Shown here piece after piece: positions 1 through 5,753 of a stretch of DNA of 7,430 nucleotides. The translations under genes and the position numbers were made by a program. Position 1 is the stretch's first letter; the number at the start of each line of letters is the position of its first letter. Source of the stretch: Coprobacillus sp. CAG:698 (lineage in GTDB: Bacteria; Bacillota_I; Bacilli_A; ML615J-28; CAG-698); NCBI GenBank assembly GCA_000431235.1, contig HF988709.1, positions 1 through 7,430 on the forward strand, in the 5' to 3' direction. Under the pieces are notes generated by a model. The model worked only from the letters and a program-made list of their open reading frames with translations. It did no database searches and was not told where the DNA came from.

Positions 1-168
1 AAGATAAAATTAAATTATATAATTAAAAGTAATTTAAATTCATTTAATATTAAGGCGTATTATGAATATAATTATTTCATTAATACCTACAATAGTTCGT
101 ATTATAAAATATGCATAATTAAACGAATAGTGAGTTTGGTGGGGTTTGGTTTATTTGTTTATTATTAA
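1..168 (+). CDS. Possible 3' end of an upstream gene (partial, unidentified)
   Basis: One frame stays open from the first base to a TAA at 166-168, giving 55 codons in sequence so AT-rich that stops should be frequent. The peptide is rich in Asn, Tyr, Ile and Lys and ends in a hydrophobic stretch (IVSLVGFGLFVYY) preceded by KR. This could be a C-terminal membrane segment. The codons are A/T-ending like those of the neighbouring genes. No family is recognisable, no good start codon lies inside the window, and no convincing terminator follows. It may be the true C-terminus of a gene to the left, a decayed remnant, or a chance open frame. I infer coding only weakly. Confidence 0.3.
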   Translation, partial: KIKLNYIIKSNLNSFNIKAYYEYNYFINTYNSSYYKICIIKRIVSLVGFGLFVYY

Positions 169-331
169 TTTCGATTGTTGTTTCTTATATGATAATTCTC
201 TTAATAATGGTTTTATAAAACAATTATAAAAGATAAAATACAAAAATAAAAGATTTAACTTCGATTGAATATATAAATTAAACTTTAATTGTTCAATTAC
301 TTTTTTATTATAATTTGTTATTTCATAACTA
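169..331. other. AT-rich intergenic gap without a recognised gene
   Basis: No start codon with a ribosome binding site and no sustained open frame is visible on either strand. Only short AT-rich symmetries occur, such as a 12-base palindrome GTTTTATAAAAC at 210-221 and AATTGTTCAATT at 287-298 before a T-run. Neither makes a credible terminator. Confidence 0.5.
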
Positions 332-359
332 TTGAAAAAAAATCAAATTATGTTATAAT
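332..359 (+). promoter_or_regulatory. Promoter of the ABC transporter operon
   Basis: The -35 box is TTGAAA at 332-337 and the -10 box is TATAAT at 354-359, with a 16-base spacer. A TGT directly before the -10 makes it an extended -10 promoter. Transcription would start near 366, about 20 bases before the ATPase start. The first gene has GGAGGTG at 376-382, six to seven bases before its ATG. Confidence 0.75.
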
Positions 360-367
360 AAACATAA
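348..367. promoter_or_regulatory. Dyad overlapping the -10 box, candidate operator
   Basis: TTATGTT at 348-354 and AACATAA at 361-367 are exact inverted 7-base half-sites separated by six bases. They centre on the -10 box, where a bound repressor would block RNA polymerase. The operator role is inferred from position and symmetry. No cognate regulator is identified. Confidence 0.4.
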
Positions 368-386
368 ATAATCGCGGAGGTGTATT

Positions 387-1088
387 ATGGCAGTGTTAAC
401 TTTAAAAAATGTAAAAAAAGTATACCATATTGGAGAAATTACTATACCTGCAGTAGAAAATGTTTCCTTTGAACTAAATGAGGGTGAATTTGTTGTTATT
501 CTTGGGGCATCAGGAGCTGGAAAAACTACGCTTTTAAATTTGCTTGGTGGAATGGATAGAGCAACAAGTGGAGAAATTATTGTCGATGGTAAAAATATAA
601 CTAAGTTTAATAAGAAAGAACTTGCTAACTACAGACGCAATGATGTTGGATTTGTATTCCAATTTTACAACTTAATGCCTAATTTAACAGCACTTGAAAA
701 TGTTGAAATAGCTATTGAGATTTGCAATAATCACTTAGATCCTAAAAATGTGTTAGAAGAAGTAGGACTTGCTGATAGACTTAATAATTTCCCAGCAGAA
801 TTATCAGGTGGGGAGCAACAAAGAGTTTCCATTGCGCGGGCCATTGCAAAAAACCCGAAGTTGATACTTTGCGATGAACCAACTGGAGCACTTGACTACG
901 TAACAGGTAAAAAAATCTTACAATTATTACAAGAGCTTTCAAGAAAAGATAATAAACTTATTATTATTGTAACTCATAATGCTGCATTAAAAGCAATGGC
1001 AGATAAGGTTATAAAAATTAAAAGTGGTAATGTAGAATGTATTGAAGTAAATGAAAATCCTGTCCCAGTTGAGGTGATAGAGTGGTAA
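387..1088 (+). CDS. ABC transporter ATP-binding protein, MacB/LolD type
   Basis: This 233-residue cytoplasmic ATPase would power the permease encoded next. All the nucleotide-binding motifs are present: Walker A GASGAGKTT at residues 40-48, Q-loop glutamine Q92, signature LSGGEQQ at 139-145, Walker B ending in LILCDEP at 159-165, D-loop GALD at 167-170, and switch histidine H197. The text around the Q-loop (VGFVFQFYNLMPNLTALENV) is typical of the LolD/MacB/FtsE-like subfamily that works with FtsX-type permeases. ATG 387 is chosen because GGAGGTG lies at the right spacing and a strong promoter sits just upstream. The 3' end overlaps the permease start by seven bases, so the two are translationally coupled. 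The family moves antimicrobial peptides, lipids, lipoproteins or drugs; the substrate here cannot be read from sequence. Confidence 0.95.
   Translation: MAVLTLKNVKKVYHIGEITIPAVENVSFELNEGEFVVILGASGAGKTTLLNLLGGMDRATSGEIIVDGKNITKFNKKELANYRRNDVGFVFQFYNLMPNLTALENVEIAIEICNNHLDPKNVLEEVGLADRLNNFPAELSGGEQQRVSIARAIAKNPKLILCDEPTGALDYVTGKKILQLLQELSRKDNKLIIIVTHNAALKAMADKVIKIKSGNVECIEVNENPVPVEVIEW
1071..1084 (+). promoter_or_regulatory. Internal RBS and GTG start of the permease
   Basis: GAGGTGAT at 1071-1078 lies inside the last ATPase codons and precedes a GTG start at 1082. The GTG lies just upstream of the ATPase stop TAA (1086-1088), giving the overlap GTGGTAA. This supports GTG as the real permease start and translational coupling. 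Confidence 0.8.
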
Positions 1089-2944
1089 AGACATATTTTA
1101 AAATAGTTAGAAGAATGTTTAGAAAACAACTAACAAGGCTTCTATCACTTATTGGTGTAATTCTAATTTCAGTTGGTTTTGTATCAGGAATTGGGTCTCC
1201 TACAGATATGATAAAAGATAGTATTGAAAATTATTATAAAAACCAAAATGTTAGTGACTTTATAATAAAAAGTAAAGGTGGTAGTTTTTCTGAAGAAGAG
1301 ATCAATAAAATTAAAAGTCATTTCGGTGAAAAAAATGTTGAAACAGGTACATCACTAGATATAAGAACAAGTGAAAAAAAATCTTTAAGATTATATTTTG
1401 TAGATTTTGAAAAATGGAATATCAATGTACCCGAACTTGTTAATGGTGAAAAAATAAACATAGGTGATAAAAATCAAGTTTATGCAGAAGTTAAAGATAA
1501 TAAAATTAAAGGATATAATATTGGAGAAAAGGTTGAGGTAAATTTAAAAGAAGCATTGGATCTCCATTTTGAATGTAAAATAAATGTAACAGTAAAAGGA
1601 ATAGTTATGAGTCCACTTACTTTTGGAAAAGACGGGGAACCAAGTTATAATAATCCTGAAGATACAAAAACACCTGAAAACATTGTGGAGATTAATAAGC
1701 TAGATTTGTTAGAAAACATTATATATTGTCCAAAAGAAGTATGTCCTTTTCTACCAGTAGGGGATATTTACGTGAAAATTGAAAATAGAAATTTATTTAA
1801 TTCTTTTTCAAAGAACTACGAAAAATATATAGAAGAACAAAAAGAAGAAATTACTAGTCTACTTGGTGAAAACATAAAGATAATTACTCTTGATGATAAT
1901 TATAGTTTTAAATCAATAATATCAAGTGCTGATAAAGTAAGAGGAATAGGAAATATTTTGATGATTATATTTTTAGCTGTTACGCTATTGGTTGTTTTAT
2001 CATCAATGATGAGATTAATGGATGAAGAACGTTCACAAATTGCATGCCTTAAGACTTTAGGATTTAGTAGTTTTACTATCGTAATGAAATATATTTTCTT
2101 TGCACTTGTTGCATTAGCAGTTGGTGGTGCAATAGGATTCTTTGTTGGATATGGTGTATCATGGCTAATATGTAATATTTTTAATTATGGTCATGTAATG
2201 CCACCAATTGATGTAATTGTTAATCCTGGATATTTCTTCTTATCAGTTGGAATAATCATTATTGTAACACTACTAGCAACTTTTAGTCTTGGTATGAAAC
2301 TTGCAAATAATGAACCTGCTATTTTATTGAGACCCAAAGTTCCTAAATCAGGAAAGAGAATTTTGCTTGAAAAAATGCCATTTATCTGGAATCATTTAGA
2401 ATTCAAGTATAAATCTTCATTTAGAAATGTTTTGAGATACAAAACAAGATTTATGATGATGTTCATATCAATTGCTGTATCAACTGGTTTAGTGTTTGCT
2501 GGTCTTGCTTTATTAGATATTTGCATATTCAGTGATTTTGGTTCGCCTTCAATTATTGGTATTGCCATAGTAGTTGTAATTTTTGCAGGTTTATTAACTA
2601 TGGTTGTTATTAATACACTAACGACAATAAATATAAGCGAACGAAATAGGGAAATTGCTACCTTAATGGTTTTAGGATATTATGATGGTGAGATTTGTGG
2701 GTATATTTATCGTGAAATTTATATTAGTGCATTCCTCGGCATTCTTTTAGGATATCCTACTGGAATCGGACTCGCAACATTAGTTTTTAAAACAATGGAA
2801 TTTGGTGAAGTAAAAGATGTAAGTTGGTTCATGTGGCTTATTGTTCCAGTCGTTGTGTTTGGCTTCACTTTACTTGTAACCTTAATACTAAGCCCAAAAA
2901 TTATAAAAACTAATATGAACGAAAGCTTAAAAGCAATCGAATAG
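1082..2944 (+). CDS. ABC transporter permease with two FtsX domains
   Basis: This 620-residue membrane protein is the partner of the preceding ATPase. Predicted order: TM1 at about 19-38, a large extracytoplasmic domain at about 40-285 (MacB periplasmic-core-like position), then TM2-TM4 at about 290-310, 334-362 and 384-406, making a first FtsX unit. A second unit follows with TM5 at about 456-480, TM6 488-512, TM7 545-570 and TM8 583-605. The cytoplasmic coupling motif appears twice: EERSQIACLKTLGF at 315-328 and ERNREIATLMVLGY at 520-533. The protein therefore looks like a fused pseudo-dimer. The second unit has only a few residues between TM5 and TM6, so only one stalk domain exists. That domain holds a CPKEVC pair (C216, C221). 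The topology differs from BceB, where the large domain lies later in the chain. Substrate unknown; an efflux or envelope-defence role is inferred. Confidence 0.92.
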   Translation: MVKTYFKIVRRMFRKQLTRLLSLIGVILISVGFVSGIGSPTDMIKDSIENYYKNQNVSDFIIKSKGGSFSEEEINKIKSHFGEKNVETGTSLDIRTSEKKSLRLYFVDFEKWNINVPELVNGEKINIGDKNQVYAEVKDNKIKGYNIGEKVEVNLKEALDLHFECKINVTVKGIVMSPLTFGKDGEPSYNNPEDTKTPENIVEINKLDLLENIIYCPKEVCPFLPVGDIYVKIENRNLFNSFSKNYEKYIEEQKEEITSLLGENIKIITLDDNYSFKSIISSADKVRGIGNILMIIFLAVTLLVVLSSMMRLMDEERSQIACLKTLGFSSFTIVMKYIFFALVALAVGGAIGFFVGYGVSWLICNIFNYGHVMPPIDVIVNPGYFFLSVGIIIIVTLLATFSLGMKLANNEPAILLRPKVPKSGKRILLEKMPFIWNHLEFKYKSSFRNVLRYKTRFMMMFISIAVSTGLVFAGLALLDICIFSDFGSPSIIGIAIVVVIFAGLLTMVVINTLTTINISERNREIATLMVLGYYDGEICGYIYREIYISAFLGILLGYPTGIGLATLVFKTMEFGEVKDVSWFMWLIVPVVVFGFTLLVTLILSPKIIKTNMNESLKAIE

Positions 2945-3112
2945 GAGAAAAATTAAGTGCTATAAGAAAATGATTTTGCAGTTTATTTCGTAATAAAAAA
3001 AGTAAAACAAAACCAAAATATTAAATTAATTGTACCTGGATTTTTTTATAAAATGAAGTTTTGAAGAGATAACTGTCAAAGAAAAATCCAATATTAATAG
3101 TTATAAAAAGAA
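2945..3112. other. Gap after the permease with a possible decayed coding remnant
   Basis: GGAG at 2944-2947 is followed at suitable distance by GTG (2957), but that frame stops at its third codon, TAA 2963-2965. It then reads open again for 31 codons up to a TGA. This could be a ruined gene that once followed the permease, or chance. An inverted repeat TGGATTTTT (3037-3045) / AAAAATCCA (3082-3090) has a 36-base loop and no T-run, so it is not a terminator. I see neither a clear terminator nor a clear promoter, so transcripts from the ABC operon may continue into the next gene. Confidence 0.35.
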
Positions 3113-3136
3113 ATTAAAACGATAATTGCTTTTATA

Positions 3137-3790
3137 ATGAGTTTAATGATTATAATGTGTTTAACTGAATGTGGCGAAGAAAGCAATGTTAAATCAATTG
3201 AAGAGGAAATAAATTATATTTCTAATATGGATAATTCTGATGAAAAAATGATTAAGATTATGAATCTTGAAAAAGAAATTAAAAAATTATCAACAGAGGA
3301 GAAAAATAATATTAAAAATTTGGAATTATTTTATGATGAAGCTAAAAATACATCCATAGAATTAAAGGAAAATGTTAGTTGGAGTGAATGTTTAAATAAG
3401 GAAGTTAATTATTTAACATTAAATGATTTTATTAATATAGAAAACATTAATAAAATGAGACTTATTAAAAACTTTGACTCAACTTTCATTTTTATAGAAA
3501 AAAAAGAAATAATCAACGATATAGTTAATTTGATTGATATTCCATATACAAATGTATTAAATAATGATGTTGACATAAGTGATCAATTGACTTCAAATTC
3601 TGCAGAGTTCTATAGTTATGAATTATTCATAGATGATAATTATTGTATGAGTTTTTATGCGTATTCAAATGGCTATGTTTGGCTTAGTGCAAAAGTTAAT
3701 AATATTGATAATGCATATGTATCAATTGTTAAAATAGATTTTGATAAACTAAAGGATATTTGCTCATTTGAAAATTTAAGAAAGAAATAA
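3137..3790 (+). CDS. Lipoprotein-like secreted protein, start codon uncertain (possible pseudogene)
   Basis: The first in-frame ATG encodes 217 residues, but no Shine-Dalgarno precedes it and it cuts a signal peptide in half. The frame stays open upstream to a TAA at 3104-3106. Reading from ATT at 3113 gives a normal type II signal peptide, (I/M)KTIIAFIMSLMIIMCLTEC: one Lys, a hydrophobic core and a lipobox ending at the Cys codon 3170-3172. The ATT may be a rare start or a mutated ATG. The lipobox is LTEC, where Gly, Ala or Ser is normal before Cys. Downstream lies an acidic, probably helical region (about residues 20-75 from the ATG) with a pattern like I..E..I..LS.EEK..I.N...L..A, seen in helical stalk segments of Bacillota surface proteins. 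A predicted beta-rich C-terminal part (about 150-210) follows. The body is intact with no internal stop. Function unknown. It could be expressed by readthrough from the ABC operon. Confidence 0.6.
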   Translation: MSLMIIMCLTECGEESNVKSIEEEINYISNMDNSDEKMIKIMNLEKEIKKLSTEEKNNIKNLELFYDEAKNTSIELKENVSWSECLNKEVNYLTLNDFINIENINKMRLIKNFDSTFIFIEKKEIINDIVNLIDIPYTNVLNNDVDISDQLTSNSAEFYSYELFIDDNYCMSFYAYSNGYVWLSAKVNNIDNAYVSIVKIDFDKLKDICSFENLRKK

Positions 3791-3889
3791 GTTTATATGA
3801 AATTGTCAAATATGATTATGAAGGAAAATTTTGTAGTAAAAAATTTAATGATTAATTTACTAATAAAAAATGAAAGTTAATTTTATCGA
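3791..3889. other. AT-rich gap with no recognised gene
   Basis: This stretch contains a weak inverted repeat, TAGTAAA (3834-3840) / TTTACTA (3856-3862), with no T-run after it on the + strand. No ORF with a ribosome binding site is visible. The next clear terminator for the preceding gene is the hairpin at 3962-4021. Confidence 0.4.
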
Positions 3890-3917
3890 TTGAGTGTAAT
3901 AATTAATAGATTATGTT
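3890..3917 (+). promoter_or_regulatory. Possible promoter of the leader transcript
   Basis: TTGAGT at 3890-3895 and TATGTT at 3912-3917 are separated by 16 bases. The -10 matches consensus at four of six positions. Transcription would start near 3924, giving a very short leader before the Shine-Dalgarno at 3933. The match is moderate and the call depends partly on context. Confidence 0.4.
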
Positions 3918-3945
3918 AATTGTTCTAGTATTGGAGATGTATATA

Positions 3946-3996
3946 ATGACAAATGATATATGCTATTTTCACAATAATTTCATGGCCTTGCTATGA
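3946..3996 (+). CDS. Putative 16-residue regulatory leader peptide
   Basis: ATG 3946 to TGA 3994-3996 encodes MTNDICYFHNNFMALL. GGAG at 3933-3936 lies nine bases before the ATG, a good ribosome binding site. The ORF overlaps an intrinsic terminator: its 5' arm (3962-3972) is exactly the codons for Cys-Tyr-Phe-His at positions 6-9. A ribosome paused there would cover that arm and prevent the hairpin. A ribosome that finishes would release at the TGA in the loop and let it form. This layout is known from leader-peptide attenuators that control antibiotic-resistance genes in Bacillota, such as erm leaders and the bmrB leader of bmrCD in Bacillus subtilis. The gene downstream encodes a MATE drug exporter, which fits. 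The mechanism is inferred; the ORF, RBS and overlap are seen directly. Confidence 0.6.
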   Translation: MTNDICYFHNNFMALL

Positions 3997-4021
3997 TGAA
4001 AAGGTGAAAATAGCTTTTTTT
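3962..4021 (+). terminator. Intrinsic terminator/attenuator overlapping the leader ORF
   Basis: GCTATTTTCAC (3962-3972) pairs perfectly with GTGAAAATAGC (4004-4014) in an 11-bp stem, followed by seven T (4015-4021). Inside the 31-base loop a second stem, TTTCAT (3978-3983) / ATGAAA (3996-4001), can extend the structure. It lies about 150 bases before the MATE start. It could act as an attenuator for the exporter, as the terminator of the upstream lipoprotein/ABC transcript, or both. Confidence 0.85.
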
Positions 4022-4025
4022 GTGA

Positions 4026-4075
4026 GTAGATAATAAAAAGAAATATAATCATACAATATTTAAAAATTTATCTAC
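4026..4075. repeat. Inverted repeat between attenuator and MATE promoter
   Basis: GTAGATAA (4026-4033) and TTATCTAC (4068-4075) are perfect inverted 8-mers separated by 34 AT-rich bases. The right copy ends six bases before the -35 box of the next promoter. They could be paired binding half-sites or a long-range RNA stem. Function is unknown. Confidence 0.5.
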
Positions 4076-4081
4076 AATTTA

Positions 4082-4111
4082 TTGACATTATAATATTCTA
4101 AGTGATATACT
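4082..4111 (+). promoter_or_regulatory. Strong promoter of the MATE gene
   Basis: TTGACA (4082-4087) is a consensus -35 box. TATACT (4106-4111) follows after 18 bases and is preceded by TGA, an extended -10. Transcription would start near 4118, downstream of the attenuator, leaving about 50 bases of 5' untranslated leader. Confidence 0.75.
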
Positions 4112-4123
4112 TATTTAGTTCAA

Positions 4124-4133
4124 AAAACGTTTT
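4124..4133. promoter_or_regulatory. Palindrome AAAACGTTTT near the MATE transcription start
   Basis: This perfect 10-base palindrome lies 13-22 bases after the -10 box, a common place for a repressor site. It is short and AT-rich, so an operator role is only a suggestion. Confidence 0.25.
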
Positions 4134-4169
4134 GTTTAATTTCTATGTTTTTATAGGAGGCTTGAACAT

Positions 4170-5570
4170 ATGAAAACAAAAGATATGACAGTTGGCAATT
4201 CTTTTTGGGCTTTGTTATTATTTTCAATTCCTATGATATTATCAGTCACTTTGCAACAATTATATAATTTAGCTGATAATTTTATTGCTGGACATTTTAT
4301 TGAATCTGTTGATAGTTTTGATGCTGTAGGTATTGTATATCCAATTACTGTAGTGTTCTTAGATATAGCCGTTGGTTTTGGCGTAGGATGTGGTCTTGTA
4401 AGTGCTAAATGTTTCGGTGCTAAAAATTATAATTCTTTAAAGAAAACTTATAAAATAGGCCTTATTGGTTCACTTGTATTAGGTTTGGCAACAACAATAA
4501 TTGGCTTAGCAATTATTTATCCTTTACTTAATGGGATGATTAATAGTAATAATGGTGAAGGATGCTTTAATGAAGCATTAAAATATATGATAATTTATAT
4601 CATAGGTATTATCTTCTTGTTTATTTATAACTTTTCAATGTATATGTTCCAATCATTTGGAAACTCAAAAACTCCTTTATACTTTTTGATTTTCTCAACT
4701 CTTTTGAACGTAGCACTTGATTTATTGTTTGTTATTCCTATTAAATTAGGCAGTGCAGGATTAGCTTTAGGAACAGTTATTTCCGAAGGTATTGCTGCTA
4801 TTCTTTCTCTACTAGTATTAAAGAAAAGCGTTAATAAACTTGAAAAAGAGAAAATAAAAGGTTTCGATACAGGTATTTTTAAAGAAATAATTTCAATAGC
4901 AATTCCTAGTATTTTGCAAGGTTTATTTATCTCAATTGGAGGAGTTTTAATAACAACAATTTTAACTTCAATTGGAGGAAATTATGTAGCTGGGGGTTAT
5001 TCAGCAGCTTATAAAATATGTTACATTGCTATAAATATATTTACAGTTTTATGTAATGCATTATCAAATTTTGTTTCTCAAAATGTTGGTGCGGGTAAAT
5101 TTGATAGGCTTTCCGAAGGTTATTTCTCAGCATTTTCATTGTGCTTAATATTTTGTGTATTAGCTACAATTATAATTCTCCCTTTAAAAGGTTTTTGGGT
5201 TGAGATATTCTTATCTGATAAAAATGATGAAAATGTTGATTTAATTATTAACTCTGGTAAATTATTTATTTCTTGTGTTGTCCCTTTCTTTGTTTTTATG
5301 GCTGTAAAAATACCTCTTGATGGTGTATTGAAGGGTTCAAACGATATGTTTGGTTTTACAATAGGAACATCCGTTGATTTAGTCATAAGGGTTGTTGGAG
5401 CATTTGTATTTGGTAAAATATTTGGATACGAAGGAATCTTTTTCGCTTGGCCATTAGGTTGGGGAATTGGAATGATAATTTCAATAATTATGTTTTCTAT
5501 AGGTAGATGGAAAAAGAAATGTAATTATCCTTCAGATCTTAAATTTAAATTAAATTTTAAAATGAAATAA
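4170..5570 (+). CDS. MATE family multidrug efflux transporter
   Basis: This 466-residue polytopic membrane protein has about twelve predicted TM helices in two related halves of six (about 1-215 and 235-450), as expected for MATE exporters (usually about 440-470 residues). Family members expel cationic drugs, dyes or metabolites in exchange for H+ or Na+. Recognisable segments are SIPMILSVTLQQLYNLADNF at 19-38, with Asp36 at the conserved N-lobe acidic position, QSFGNSKTPLYF at 161-172, and FVSQNVGAGKFDR at 301-313, the second-half QNxGAGxxxR signature. The start is set by AGGAGG at 4155-4160, nine bases before ATG 4170. The gene is monocistronic, with its own promoter and a terminator just after it. 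It resembles the clostridial DinF/NorM-like group, but substrate cannot be assigned. The leader/attenuator upstream suggests induction by a translation inhibitor. Confidence 0.95.
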   Translation: MKTKDMTVGNSFWALLLFSIPMILSVTLQQLYNLADNFIAGHFIESVDSFDAVGIVYPITVVFLDIAVGFGVGCGLVSAKCFGAKNYNSLKKTYKIGLIGSLVLGLATTIIGLAIIYPLLNGMINSNNGEGCFNEALKYMIIYIIGIIFLFIYNFSMYMFQSFGNSKTPLYFLIFSTLLNVALDLLFVIPIKLGSAGLALGTVISEGIAAILSLLVLKKSVNKLEKEKIKGFDTGIFKEIISIAIPSILQGLFISIGGVLITTILTSIGGNYVAGGYSAAYKICYIAINIFTVLCNALSNFVSQNVGAGKFDRLSEGYFSAFSLCLIFCVLATIIILPLKGFWVEIFLSDKNDENVDLIINSGKLFISCVVPFFVFMAVKIPLDGVLKGSNDMFGFTIGTSVDLVIRVVGAFVFGKIFGYEGIFFAWPLGWGIGMIISIIMFSIGRWKKKCNYPSDLKFKLNFKMK

Positions 5571-5590
5571 TATTTATTTGAATCTATATT

Positions 5591-5620
5591 AGACTAACAG
5601 AATGTAAATGTTAGTCTTTT
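5591..5620 (+). terminator. Terminator after the MATE gene
   Basis: AGACTAACA (5591-5599) pairs with TGTTAGTCT (5609-5617) in a perfect 9-bp stem with a 9-base loop, followed by TTTT. It lies 20 bases after the MATE stop codon. Confidence 0.8.
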
Positions 5621-5655
5621 AATTATCAGTTTTAAAATTAGATATGAATAAAACC

Positions 5656-5684
5656 TTGACTACTATGTATTATTTTGATAAAAT
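5656..5684 (+). promoter_or_regulatory. Promoter of the DUF3592-like gene
   Basis: TTGACT (5656-5661) and TAAAAT (5679-5684) are separated by 17 bases, with TGA before the -10 as an extended element. The transcript would begin near 5691, about 60 bases before the start codon. Confidence 0.7.
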
Positions 5685-5753
5685 ATTAATAAGTATTGTT
5701 AATAAAATTAAAATAACTAGTAATGAGAATAAAAATATAAGGAGGCTAGTTTT

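Noticed and set aside
62..118. 18-codon hydrophobic, cationic ORF (MNIIISLIPTIVRIIKYA) with AAGG upstream, reminiscent of a small toxin
   Set aside because: The ribosome binding site is weak, no promoter or antisense partner is visible, and it overlaps a longer open frame. Chance is likely in AT-rich DNA.
170..267. Direct repeat TTCGATTG at 170-177 and 260-267
   Set aside because: Eight bases in two copies with no further similarity around them; no element boundaries are visible.
287..306. AATTGTTCAATT followed by a T-run as a terminator of the left-edge frame
   Set aside because: The stem would be only four A/T-rich pairs, too weak for termination.
1082..2944. BceB-type bacitracin-resistance permease
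   Set aside because: In BceB the large outer domain sits between later helices and the protein has ten TM segments. Here it lies between TM1 and TM2 and about eight TM segments are seen; no sensor kinase/regulator pair is adjacent.
3037..3090. TGGATTTTT / AAAAATCCA as the ABC operon terminator
   Set aside because: The loop is 36 bases, the stem is mostly A/T, and no T-run follows the 3' arm.
5120..5386. 88-residue open frame on the minus strand inside the MATE gene
   Set aside because: It is a shadow of a clear MATE coding region, has no ribosome binding site context and its product resembles no protein family.
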